A stretch of 64,000 nucleotides of DNA from Paraburkholderia sp. Ac-20340 (GTDB lineage Bacteria > Pseudomonadota > Gammaproteobacteria > Burkholderiales > Burkholderiaceae), in contig NZ_JAAGPR010000027.1 of the NCBI RefSeq assembly GCF_017104965.1, positions 51,900 through 115,899 of the forward strand, given 5' to 3'. Shown here in pieces: positions 35,627-45,500 of the stretch. Both the position numbers and the translations under genes were made by a program. A model generated the notes under the pieces. The model made no database searches and was not told the origin of the DNA. It saw only the letters and a program-made list of their open reading frames with translations. The number at the start of each line of letters is the position of its first letter. Positions within the stretch are counted from its first letter, which is position 1.

Positions 35627-36922
35627 ATGTCTGAGTTGCACAACAAGCCGCATAAAATCGTGAAGTACCCTGCCATTGGCGTCGCTATCGTTACGCGCGA
35701 CGACCGTGGAGCCTGCATTGTCATTTCGGGCAACCCATCGTTCTTCGAGCAGATTCAATCAGTCATTCGGCCTTTGCCTGTACCCGTCGATACGCTATTG
35801 GCCGATGCCAGATGGGATCAGTGCCGCAATGAGTTTGGCGAAGCGCTGCGCATGGTTTTTTCGGCTGCGAATGAATCCAGCCGCACGGAACCGGTCTGCA
35901 TCCGCAATCACGCATTGCGCATCACACTCACGCCGTTCCAATTCGCCAACGATGGCCGGACGGTCACTGAAGTGCTCGTCACAACCGAAACTACCGCCGC
36001 GCAACCCGAATCGACGCATCAACAAACGATTAACGCTTCGCGCTATCGCGCCGTAGTCGACTCTGCCTATGACGCGATCGTCACCATCGATCAGCAGCAC
36101 TGCATCACGTTATTCAATCGCGCGGCAGAAAATCTATTCGGCTATTCCTCCACCGAGATAATCGGCAAACGCATCGAGACCTTGCTGCCGGAACAGTTCC
36201 GCGCGAACCATTCCAATAACGTGCGCAAGTTCGCCGATTCGCCCCTCATGGAAATGCGCGCCATGACGCCGCCGCGTATGGACGAAAGCAATAGCGTGTA
36301 CGGGCGCCATCGCAACGGCTCGATTATTCCGGTGGAGATCGCCATTTCGCGTATCGACGTCGATGGCGAAACGGAATTCACTGCGGTGGTACGCGACATT
36401 ACCGATCGCGCGCAATTGCTGGACCGCCTGAAGAAACAGGCCGTCACCGACCCGCTCACCGGTTTGCCGAATCGCCGCGAATGTCTGGAGTTTGTTGCCC
36501 GCATGCTGGGCACGTCGGATGCCTTTTCGATGTTTATTCTCGACATCGATTATTTCAAGGAGATCAACGATACCTACGGACACCCGGTTGGCGACGAAGT
36601 GCTGTGCGTGCTGGCGAAAGTCGGCATGAGCGTGACCAATGAGCCGATTCTTTTCGCACGCTGGGGCGGCGAGGAATTTGTCGCGGCGCTGCCCGGCGCG
36701 GATGCCACGCGCGCCTATACGGTGGCGCAAACATTGCGGCAGCGCATCGAAGCGCAGGATTTCGAACACACCTGGCTGCTCAAACCCATTCCGTTTTCCG
36801 TGAGCATCGGCGTGGTCACGCGCGAGCCCAATGAGCACGATATCGAAGCGTTGATCAAACGTGCCGATCGCGCGCTCTATCGCGCCAAGAAAGCGGGCCG
36901 CAATCGCGTTGAGGCGGCTTGA
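35627..36922 (+). CDS. PAS-GGDEF diguanylate cyclase
   Basis: A 431-residue c-di-GMP synthase. ATG 35627 (MSELHNKPHKIVKYP) is preferred to an in-frame ATG at 35573 because AAGG lies close upstream and the preceding residues overlap non-coding-like sequence. The N-terminal ~125 residues have no named family to my eye. A PAS domain occupies about 135-260 (YRAVVDSAYDAIVTIDQQH, then VYGRHRNGSIIPVEIAIS). The GGDEF domain is about 266-431, with the active motif RWGGEEF. The inhibitory RxxD site that normally precedes it is absent (the positions are Asn and Ile), so product inhibition through that site is not expected. It is tail-to-tail with the RND operon. Confidence 0.9.
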   Translation: MSELHNKPHKIVKYPAIGVAIVTRDDRGACIVISGNPSFFEQIQSVIRPLPVPVDTLLADARWDQCRNEFGEALRMVFSAANESSRTEPVCIRNHALRITLTPFQFANDGRTVTEVLVTTETTAAQPESTHQQTINASRYRAVVDSAYDAIVTIDQQHCITLFNRAAENLFGYSSTEIIGKRIETLLPEQFRANHSNNVRKFADSPLMEMRAMTPPRMDESNSVYGRHRNGSIIPVEIAISRIDVDGETEFTAVVRDITDRAQLLDRLKKQAVTDPLTGLPNRRECLEFVARMLGTSDAFSMFILDIDYFKEINDTYGHPVGDEVLCVLAKVGMSVTNEPILFARWGGEEFVAALPGADATRAYTVAQTLRQRIEAQDFEHTWLLKPIPFSVSIGVVTREPNEHDIEALIKRADRALYRAKKAGRNRVEAA

Positions 36923-36960
36923 AAAAGCGGCGCGCACGCACTTCAGGCAAGCCTGCGATT

Positions 36961-37746
36961 TCAGCCCTCACCGGCCGGGTCCGGCACGAAGCGATAACCT
37001 TCGCCGCGCACGGTGCGAATCCAGTGCGGCTGCGAAGGATCGCAGGGCAATAATTCGCGCAGCCGCGTAATGGCCACATTCACACTGCTTTCGCGGATGC
37101 CGCCTTGCATCAGCACCGCCAGGCGATTGCGCGTGAGCGTCACCAGCGGCCGTTGCGCAAACACCGCGAGCAGCGAAAACTGGCTTTCCGTGAGACGTTG
37201 CGGCACCCCGTCGCGCAGCAACGTGCGCGAAGAAAACACCACGCGATAAGGCCCAAAACTGAGATCCGGCTGCCTCGCGTGCACGTAAGCGCTCGCGCAC
37301 GATGCATCGGATAGCGCGCCCGCCAGCGTGCGCCGCAACACCGCGCGAATGCGCGCAAGCAGTTCGGAGGGCACGAAAGGCTTGGCCAGATAATCGTCTG
37401 CGCCCAGTTCGAGTCCGATCACGCGATCGATCGCATCCGCAAGCGTCGACATCACGATCACCGGCGTCGCGTCGCCATGGCCGCGCAACTGCTTGAGCGC
37501 CGTGAAACCGTCGAGATCGGGAAAGCGCCGCTCCATCAGCACGAGGTCGGGCAAGGTCGAGCGGATATCGGCCGCCAATTGCCCAGCCATATGCTGCACC
37601 GTCACGCGAAAGCCCGCGTCGCCGAGAAAACCCTCGAGCATTTCGCAGACCGCGCGATCGGAATCGACCACGAGAATGCGCTGCGAGCGCGCCGTGGTTT
37701 CGGCGCGCGCTTTCGTGCCCACACGCATGTCTTGCACGCCGATCAT
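36961..37746 (-). CDS. Atypical OmpR-family response regulator (phosphoacceptor Asp replaced by Glu)
   Basis: A 261-residue regulator, last gene of the RND-pump operon: its ATG (37746) shares one base with the outer-membrane-factor stop. The receiver fold is recognisable (ILVVDSDRAVCEML, GADDYLAKPFVPSEL) but the phosphoacceptor position in DLVLMERRFPDLDG is Glu72 instead of Asp, and the second acid-pocket residue is Ser29. The Lys (122) is kept. The DNA-binding winged helix is intact (LRELLPCDPSQPHWIRTVRGEGYRF). Asp-to-Glu often mimics the phosphorylated state, so the protein may be constitutively active or controlled by level. No kinase is in the same operon. Confidence 0.9.
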   Translation of the reverse strand: MIGVQDMRVGTKARAETTARSQRILVVDSDRAVCEMLEGFLGDAGFRVTVQHMAGQLAADIRSTLPDLVLMERRFPDLDGFTALKQLRGHGDATPVIVMSTLADAIDRVIGLELGADDYLAKPFVPSELLARIRAVLRRTLAGALSDASCASAYVHARQPDLSFGPYRVVFSSRTLLRDGVPQRLTESQFSLLAVFAQRPLVTLTRNRLAVLMQGGIRESSVNVAITRLRELLPCDPSQPHWIRTVRGEGYRFVPDPAGEG

Positions 37747-39176
37747 CAACGCTGCGCCTGCTTCGTGTCCTGCAGACGCGACGCGTCCCAGCCGCCGCCC
37801 AGCGCCTTGATCAGGCTTGCGCTGGCAATCAGCCGGTTCGAACGCACCTGCAATGCGGTCTCTTCGTTCGAGAGCGCCGTCGCCTGCGCGGTCACCACCG
37901 TGGTGTAGGTGACCGTGCCCGCTTCGTATTCGTCGAGCGAAATCTGCACCGACTGGCGCGCGAGTTTCACGGCTTCGTCCTGCGCCACCGCCTGGTCGCC
38001 CAGCACGCGCAGGTTCGACAATTCGTCTTCGACATCGTGGAATGCGGTCAACACCGTCTGCCGGTAATTGGCGACGCTCTGGTCATAAGTCGCGCGCGCC
38101 GAATCGACCGCCGCCGAACGCGAACCGCCATCGATCAGCGTTTCGCTGCCGCTCGCCGCGAGCGACCACAGCGTATTGGCCGCCGTCAGCAAGGGCGCCG
38201 CGCCCGAAAAGCCCGCCACGCCCGAAAGCGAAATGGTCGGATAGTACGCGGCCACGGCCACGCCGATCAGCGCATTTTCCTGCGCCATCGTGCGTTCCGC
38301 TTCGGCGATATCCGGGCGACGTTCGAGCAGCGCCGACGGCACCACCAGCGGCACATCGGGCACGCTCTGCGCGAGTTCCGCGGGTGCAATCGTCAATGCC
38401 GATGGCGGCTTGCCGATCAGCAGCGCAATCGCGTGCTCGTACTGATCGCGCAACTCTTCCGCCGCAATCGCCGAGGCACGCGCGGTCGCCAAGGTGGTCT
38501 GCGCGGTCACGACGTCCGAGCGTGCCGCCACGCCCGCTTCGTACTGGTTACGCGTGATCTCCAGGCTGCGTTCGTAGGCCTTCACGGTGTCGTTCAGCAA
38601 ACGCGTGAGCGAGTCCTGGTAACGCATCGAAAAGTAGTCCGAAACAAGCTCTTCCTGGGCGGAAAGCGTCAGGTCCGCAAGCTGCGCGGCGCTCGACTGC
38701 GCGCTCGCCTTGTCGCTTTCGATCTGGCGGCGCACCTTGCCCCACAGATCGAGATCCCACGAGCCGCTGGCTTCCAGCGAACCGGTGGTCGACGTGACGT
38801 TGCTGCTGCGCGCGCGCGTAACACCGGGCGCGAGCGAAACAGTCGGCGCGAGCGAGGCGCGCGCTTCGCGCACCACCGCCAGCGCCTGACGATACGCCGC
38901 CTCGTAGGCCTTCAGGTTCTGATTGTTGATGGCCACTTGCGGCACGAGCGAATCGAGCACGGGATCGTTGTAGACGCTCCACCAGTCGCCGCGTGCGGCG
39001 CCATCGGCGGGCGCAGCGTTTTTCCAGCCTTGCGGCGCTTCCTTGAAAGCGACCGGCGTCACCACATCGGGACGGCGATATTCGGGGCCAACGGTACAGC
39101 CCTGCAACGCGAGCAGCGTCGCGCCCAGCGCAATCGCCGTGCAAAGAGTCGTGCTGATACGGATAGGAAGCTTCAT
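37746..39176 (-). CDS. RND efflux outer-membrane factor lipoprotein, NodT family
   Basis: A 476-residue TolC-like outer-membrane channel. ATG 39176 starts a lipoprotein signal (MKLPIRISTTLCTAIAL) with lipobox LQGC and the classic mature start CTVGPEYRRPDVVTP. Two outer-membrane-efflux repeats are visible by their helices (SARASLAPTVSLAPGVTRAR in the first, AYYPTISLSGVAGFSG in the second), with the family motif ERRPDIAEAERTMAQENALIG between them. The start overlaps the MdtC-like stop by 4 bases (ATGA). It completes the tripartite pump together with MdtA/B/C homologues. Longer in-frame readings upstream are inside the pump gene. Confidence 0.93.
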   Translation of the reverse strand: MKLPIRISTTLCTAIALGATLLALQGCTVGPEYRRPDVVTPVAFKEAPQGWKNAAPADGAARGDWWSVYNDPVLDSLVPQVAINNQNLKAYEAAYRQALAVVREARASLAPTVSLAPGVTRARSSNVTSTTGSLEASGSWDLDLWGKVRRQIESDKASAQSSAAQLADLTLSAQEELVSDYFSMRYQDSLTRLLNDTVKAYERSLEITRNQYEAGVAARSDVVTAQTTLATARASAIAAEELRDQYEHAIALLIGKPPSALTIAPAELAQSVPDVPLVVPSALLERRPDIAEAERTMAQENALIGVAVAAYYPTISLSGVAGFSGAAPLLTAANTLWSLAASGSETLIDGGSRSAAVDSARATYDQSVANYRQTVLTAFHDVEDELSNLRVLGDQAVAQDEAVKLARQSVQISLDEYEAGTVTYTTVVTAQATALSNEETALQVRSNRLIASASLIKALGGGWDASRLQDTKQAQR

Positions 39177-42100
39177 GATGAGGTGTCCGTCATCGCGCCG
39201 CCGGACGAACCGGGGAACACGCGGCGCCACAGGGCGCGCGCGCGATGGCGCAGGCGATCGAGATAGAGGTAGACGACAGGCGTGGTGTAGAGCGTGAGCA
39301 ACTGGCTCACGATCAGCCCGCCGATGATGGCGATGCCCAGCGGCCGGCGCAGTTCCGCGCCCATACCCTGATCGAGCACGAGCGGCACCGCGCCGAACAG
39401 CGCCGCGCAGGTCGTCATCATGATCGGGCGAAAGCGCATCACGCAGGCCGCGCGAATCGCCTCGGCGGGCGAGAGGTTTTGCGTGCGCTGCGCGTCGAGC
39501 GCGAAGTCGACCATCATGATCGCGTTCTTCTTGACGATGCCGATCAGCAGAAACACGCCGATCAACGCAATCACCGAGAATTCCGTGTTGGTCGCCAGCA
39601 GCGCGATCACCGCGCCCACGCCTGCGGAAGGCAGCGTCGAGAGAATCGTCAGCGGATGCACATAGCTTTCGTACAGCATGCCGAGCACGGCATACACCGC
39701 CAGCAGCGCCGCGCCGATCAACAAGGGCATGGTGGACGCCGCCGCAAGCGCGCTGCCTGCCGTGCCGGCAAACGCGCCGTGCACGGAGTTCGGCATGTTG
39801 AGGTCCTTCACGGTCTGCTCGACGGCGGCGGTGGCATCGGCCAGCTGATAGCCGTTGGCGAGATTGAACGAAATCGTCGCGGCGACGGCCTGGCCCTGGT
39901 GATTCACCGAAACCGGCGTGTGCGCCTCCACCAGTTTCGAGAACGCGGAGAGCGGCACCATCGTGCTGCTCGACGTGCTCACGGCCTGCCCGGTCGACAC
40001 GCTGCCGCCGGTGCTGGTCGCGATCGAATTGGTGGCCGCGTTCGTGCTCGCGCTCGATGTCGAACTGCTGGTGCTCGACGACGATGACGAAGAGGACGAC
40101 GATGACGACGAACTCGTCACCGTGCCAGACACCGCATTCGTCGACGACGTGCCGCTCGCCGAAGCGCCCGACGTGCTCACATAGATATCGTTGAGCGAGG
40201 ACGGGTCTTGCAGCCACTTCGGTGCGATTTCCATCACCACGTGATACTGGTTCTGCTCCTTGTAGATGGTCGACACTTCGCGCTCGCCGAACGCGTCATA
40301 GAGCGTGGCGTCGATCGTGTCGGGCGTGAGGCCGAAGCGCATCGCCGTCGCGCGGTCGACCACGACCTTCGCCGAAAGGCCGCCATTCTGCTGGTCGGAG
40401 CTGACATCGGCGAGCGCGGGCACGCGCTTGAGCGCTTCCGTCAGGCGCGTGCCCCATTGCTGGACCTGCGCGGTGTCGTCGCCTTGCAGCGTGTACTGGA
40501 ACTGCGCAAAACTCTGGCGCCCGCCCACCATCAGATCCTGGCGCGGGAACATCATCAGTTGCGCGCCCGGAATCGTCGCGAGCTTCTTGCGCAAACGCGC
40601 CATCACGGTAAACGCCGAATCCTTGCGTTCGTCGAGCGGCTTGAGCGTGACGCTGGTAAAGGCCTGATTCGTGCCGTGACCGCCCGTGAAACCCACCACC
40701 GTCTGCACGGCGGGATCAGCCTTGACGATGGCGAGCGCCTGCTTCACTTTCACGCTCATCGCCTGGAACGAGATGCTTTGATCGGCCATCATGCCGCCGC
40801 CCATCAGCCCGCTATCCTGCTGCGGAAAGAGACTTTTGGGCACCACGGCATAGAGCATGACGTTGAGCGCAATGGTTGCGAGCAGCGTCGCCAGCACGAG
40901 CAGCGGATGACGCAGCGCGGCGCCCAGCGTGCGCGCGTAGACGCGCTCCGCTGCGTCGAACCAGCGGCCAAAGGTATCGCCCACACGCGTGAAAAAGCGC
41001 ATAAAGCGATTGCTGCTACGCGGCTTCGCAGCAGCGTCGTGTTCATCGCGCAGGAACAGCGCGCATAGCGTGGGCGTCGTGGTGAGCGCGAGCAGCATCG
41101 AAACGGCGATCGAAATCGACAGCACGATTGCGAATTCGCGGAAGATGCGGCCCACCAGCCCACCCATCAGCAGGATCGGCAGAAACACGGCGATCAGCGA
41201 AACGCTCATCGAAATCACCGTGAAGCTCACTTCCTTCGCACCGGCGAGTGCCGCTTCGAAACGCGATGCGCCGCGCTCGCGGTGGCGCGAGATGTTCTCC
41301 AGCACAACGATCGCATCGTCCACGACAAAGCCGGTGGCGATGGTCAGCGCCATCAGCGAGAGATTGTCGAGGCTGTAGCCGAACAGCTTCATCGCGCCGA
41401 AAGTGCCGAGGATCGAAACCGGCACGGTCACGGCGGGAATCAGCGTTGCGCGCACGTTGCGCAGGAAGGCCAATACCACCAGCACGACCAGCACCACGGC
41501 GATCACCAGCGTGCGCTCGGTATGCGAGAGCGAAGCGCGAATCGTGCTGCTGCGGTCGTCGGACAGCGTGACTTCGGTGCCCGGCGGCAACGCGGCCTGC
41601 AATTGCGGCAGCACCGCTTTCACGCGATCGACCACATCGACGATATTGCCGCCCGGCTGCTTGAAGATCCACAGCATCACCGCAGGCTTGCCGTTCACAT
41701 AGCCGACGTTGCGCAGGCTTTCCACCGAGTCGTTGACCTGCGCCACATCGCGCAGGAACACCGGCCGGCTGTTGCGCCACGCGACCACGAGATTGCGGTA
41801 TTCGTCGGCGCGTTCGGCCTGATCGTTGGCGTAAAGCTGCCAGCGCAGTTTGCCGTCGCTGACCATGCCCTTCGCGCTATCCGCATTCGCGCCCGAAAGC
41901 GCCGCGCGCACGTCTTCAAGGCCAATGCCGTATTTGAAAAGCGCGCCCGCGTTCAGCTCGACGCGCACGGCGGGCAGCGAACTGCCGTTCAGATCGACAT
42001 TGCCGATCCCGTCGATCTGCATGAGCCGCTGTTGCAGCACGGTCGCCGCGCTGTCGTAAAGCTGGCCCGGCGTGAGCGTCTTCGAGGTCAGCGAGACGAT

Positions 42101-42520
42101 CAGGATCGGCGCATCGGCGGGATTGAACTTGCGATAGCTCGGGTTCGCTTTGAGCGCGCTCGGCAGGTCCGCGCGCGCTGCGTTGATGGCGGCCTGCACG
42201 TCGCGCGCTGCGCCGTTGATATCGCGGTCGAGGCCGAATTGCAGAATGACGTCGGTGGAGCCGACGCTGCTTTGCGAGGTCATTTCCGTGACGTCGGCAA
42301 TCTGGCCCAGATGGCGTTCGAGCGGCGCGGCCACCGTGGCCGCCATGGTTTCGGGGCTCGCGCCGGACATCTGCGCCTGCACGCGGATGGTCGGAAAATC
42401 CACCGCGGGCAGCGGCGCGACCGGCAGATGGCCGAACGCCAGCGCGCCGGCCACCGCAATCGCGATCGTCATCAGGATCGTCGCGACCGGCCGGCGAATG
42501 AAGATCGCGCTCAGGTTCAT
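39173..42520 (-). CDS. mdtC: RND efflux inner-membrane transporter, MdtC-like, with poly-Ser insertion
   Basis: A 1115-residue proton-driven RND transporter, about 90 residues longer than E. coli MdtC. The start MNLSAIFIRRPVATILMT is canonical. Two internal repeats of six spans each are seen; the first has the GFVVDDAIVVLENISRH proton-relay helix (two Asp in span 4), as in all HAE-type pumps. The extra length is a low-complexity, Ser-rich tract at roughly residues 779-855, placed at the strand that reads YV...MVPLSAF, i.e. in the periplasmic docking region. ATGA overlaps link it to both neighbours. With the MdtB-like gene it forms the heterotrimeric pump. Confidence 0.92.
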   Translation of the reverse strand: MNLSAIFIRRPVATILMTIAIAVAGALAFGHLPVAPLPAVDFPTIRVQAQMSGASPETMAATVAAPLERHLGQIADVTEMTSQSSVGSTDVILQFGLDRDINGAARDVQAAINAARADLPSALKANPSYRKFNPADAPILIVSLTSKTLTPGQLYDSAATVLQQRLMQIDGIGNVDLNGSSLPAVRVELNAGALFKYGIGLEDVRAALSGANADSAKGMVSDGKLRWQLYANDQAERADEYRNLVVAWRNSRPVFLRDVAQVNDSVESLRNVGYVNGKPAVMLWIFKQPGGNIVDVVDRVKAVLPQLQAALPPGTEVTLSDDRSSTIRASLSHTERTLVIAVVLVVLVVLAFLRNVRATLIPAVTVPVSILGTFGAMKLFGYSLDNLSLMALTIATGFVVDDAIVVLENISRHRERGASRFEAALAGAKEVSFTVISMSVSLIAVFLPILLMGGLVGRIFREFAIVLSISIAVSMLLALTTTPTLCALFLRDEHDAAAKPRSSNRFMRFFTRVGDTFGRWFDAAERVYARTLGAALRHPLLVLATLLATIALNVMLYAVVPKSLFPQQDSGLMGGGMMADQSISFQAMSVKVKQALAIVKADPAVQTVVGFTGGHGTNQAFTSVTLKPLDERKDSAFTVMARLRKKLATIPGAQLMMFPRQDLMVGGRQSFAQFQYTLQGDDTAQVQQWGTRLTEALKRVPALADVSSDQQNGGLSAKVVVDRATAMRFGLTPDTIDATLYDAFGEREVSTIYKEQNQYHVVMEIAPKWLQDPSSLNDIYVSTSGASASGTSSTNAVSGTVTSSSSSSSSSSSSSSTSSSTSSASTNAATNSIATSTGGSVSTGQAVSTSSSTMVPLSAFSKLVEAHTPVSVNHQGQAVAATISFNLANGYQLADATAAVEQTVKDLNMPNSVHGAFAGTAGSALAAASTMPLLIGAALLAVYAVLGMLYESYVHPLTILSTLPSAGVGAVIALLATNTEFSVIALIGVFLLIGIVKKNAIMMVDFALDAQRTQNLSPAEAIRAACVMRFRPIMMTTCAALFGAVPLVLDQGMGAELRRPLGIAIIGGLIVSQLLTLYTTPVVYLYLDRLRHRARALWRRVFPGSSGGAMTDTSS
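39955..40182 (-). repeat. Ser-rich low-complexity insertion in the MdtC-like gene
   Basis: About 76 codons almost all Ser, Thr, Ala, Gly or Asn, including an uninterrupted run of about 14 Ser codons. It has no counterpart in the MdtB-like paralogue. On the plus strand it appears as an Asp-codon-like GAC/GAT run. Confidence 0.9.
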
Positions 42521-45500
42521 GATGCGCCTCGCTGCGCGTCATTCAGCGTCCAGCCGCGCGCGCGCAGCCAGGCCGCCATGCGCTCCATCGCCAGATAAAC
42601 GGCCGGCGTGGTAAACAGCGTGAGCGCCTGGCTGAACACCAGACCGCCGATCATCGCGATACCCAGCGGATGACGCAGCTCCGAACCGCTGCCGGTGCCC
42701 AGGGCGAGCGGCACGGCGGCGATCAGCGCGGCCATCGTCGTCATCAGAATCGGGCGCAGGCGCAGCAGGCAGGCCTGATGAATCGCTTCGCGCGGCGTGA
42801 GGCCTTCGTCGCGTTCGGCGGCAAGGGCGAAGTCGATCATCATGATCGCGTTCTTCTTGACGATACCGATCAGCAACACAATGCCGATCACGCCGATGAT
42901 GTCGAGATCCGCGCCCGTCATCGCCATTGCCAGCAGCGCGCCAATGCCCGCTGAAGGCAGCGTGGAGAGAATCGTGAGCGGATGCACGAAGCTCTCATAG
43001 AGCACGCCCAGCACGACGTACATCACGAGCACGGCCGCCAGCACCAGATAGAGTTCGCTCGACAGCGACGACTGGAACGCTTCCGTCGCGCCCTGGAAGC
43101 GCGTTTCGAAACTGTCCGGCAAGGCCACGGCGGCTTGCGCGCGCTTGACGGCCTTGACCGCCGCGCCCAGCGAAGCGCCCTTGGCGAGATTGAACGAGAT
43201 CGTCGTGGCCGGGAACTGGCCCAGATGCGAAATCTGGATCGGCTTCTTGCTGGTGACGATCTGCGCGACCGCCGAAAGCGGCACCTGGCCGTCCGTCGCC
43301 GTGGACGAAGGCAGATAGATCGAATCGAACGCGCCGAGCCCGCGCGCGAGCTTCGGATCGATTTCCATGATCACGCGCTTCTGGTCCGACTGCGTGAAGA
43401 TGGTGCTGACGATACGTTGTCCGAAGTTGTCGTAGAGCGCATTGTCGATGGTCGCGAGCGTAATGCCGAAGCGCGCCGCCGTCGCGCGATCGACCTGTAC
43501 GGTGGCCGCAAGGCCCGCGTCCTGGAGATCGCTCGTGACATCGGTGAGTTCGGGTTGCTTGCGCAGTTCCGCCAGCAGTTTCGGGGTCCACGTGCTCAAC
43601 GTGTCCATCGACGGGTTGTCGAGCATGAACTGATACTGCGTCGCGCTGACCTGCGTATCCACGCTCAGGTCCTGCACCGGCTGCATATGCAAGGCGATGC
43701 CGGTCACATCGGCGGTTTCGGTTTGCAGGCGGCGAATGATCTCGCTGGCCGAGGCGCTGCGTTCGTCCTTCGGCTTCAGGTTGATCTGCATGCGGCCCAT
43801 ATTGAGCGTCATGTTGCTGCCGTCCACGCCCACCGACGACGAAAGGCTCATCACATCCGGGTCCTTGAGCACCACATCGGCGAGTTGCGTTTGCAGCGCA
43901 CTCATGCGCTCGAACGAGATCGATTGCGAGGCTTCGGTGATGCCCTGAATCACGCCCGTATCCTGGGTCGGGAAAAAGCCCTTGGGGATCAGCACATACA
44001 GCGCGGCGGTCAGCGCGAACGTGCCCACCGCAACCGCGAGCGTGGCCTTTTCGTGGTCGAGCGCGAACGTGAGCGCACGCTCATATTGCCGCATGACCGG
44101 GGCGAACCAGTCGCGGCCTTTGTGTTCACGCTGCTTCGCGTGCATGCCAGGGCGCAGCAGACGCGCGCACAGCATCGGCACCAGCGTGAGCGAAACGACC
44201 GCCGAAATCACGATCGCCACCGCCAGCGTCACCGCGAACTCGTAGAACAGACGCCCGATCACATCGCCCATGAACAGCAGCGGAATCAGCACCGCGAGCA
44301 GCGAAACCGTCAGCGAAATAATCGTGAAGCCAATCTCGCGCGAGCCTTTGAGCGCGGCGTCCATCGGCGTCATGCCCGCTTCCACGTGACGGCTGATGTT
44401 CTCGATCACGACGATGGCGTCGTCCACCACGAAGCCGGTCGCGATGGTCAGCGCCATCAGCGAAAGATTGTCGAGGCTGAAACCCCACAGATACATCGCC
44501 GCAAACGTGCCCACCAGCGAGAGCGGCACGGACAGGCTCGGAATCAGCGTGGCCGGCACGTTGCGCAGGAACACGAAGATCACCATCACCACCAGCGCAA
44601 CAGCCAGCGCCAGTTCGAACTGCACGTCCTTGACCGAAGCGCGAATCGTGGTCGTGCGGTCCGTCAGCAGCGAAACGTGCACGGACGAAGGCAGATCGCG
44701 CGTGAGCGCGGGCAGCATCGCCTTGATCGAATCGGCCACCTTGATGACGTTCGCGCCGGGCTGGCGCTGCACGTTGAGCAGGATCGCGGGCGTGTCGTTG
44801 CTCCACGCCGCCAGTTGCGTGTTCTCCGCGCCCGCCACCACTTCGGCGACATCGCGCAGACGCACGGGACGGCCGCTGCGATACGCAATCACGGTATCCA
44901 GATACTGCTCGGGATCTTCGATCTGGTCGTTCGAGTCGATCGTCCACGCGCGATGCGGGCCGTCGAGCGAACCCTTGGGCGCGTTCGTGTTGACGTTGGT
45001 GAGCGTGGTGCGAAGATCGTCCACGTTCAGGCCGTACGCAGCCAGCGCGCGAATGTTCGGACGCACGCGCACAGCCGGCTTGTGGCCGCCCGACAGCGTG
45101 ACGAGACCCACGCCCGACATCTGCGAAATCTTCTGCGCGATGCGCGTGTTGGTGAGCGCCTGCACATCGGTCAGCGGCATCGTCGGCGAGGTGACGGCGA
45201 GCGTGAGGATGGGGGCGTCGGCGGGATTGACCTTGGCGTAGACGGGCGGCGCGGGCAGATCGCTCGGCAGCAGGCTGTCGGCGGCGTTGATGGCAGCCTG
45301 CACTTCCTGCTCGGCCACGTCCATCGACACGGCCAGATCGAATTGCAGCGTGATGACCGATGCGCCCGCCGACGAATGCGAAGCCATCTGCTTGAGGCCC
45401 GCCATTTCGCCGAGCTGCTGTTCGAGCGGCGCGGTGACGGCGGAGGTCATCACGTCCGGGCTCGCGCCCGGGTAGAAGGTCTGCACCTGGATCGTCGTGT

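Noticed and set aside
37746..40217. An 823-residue reading for the outer-membrane factor
   Set aside because: The first ~347 residues are out-of-frame translation of the MdtC-like gene; the lipoprotein signal at 39176 marks the true start.
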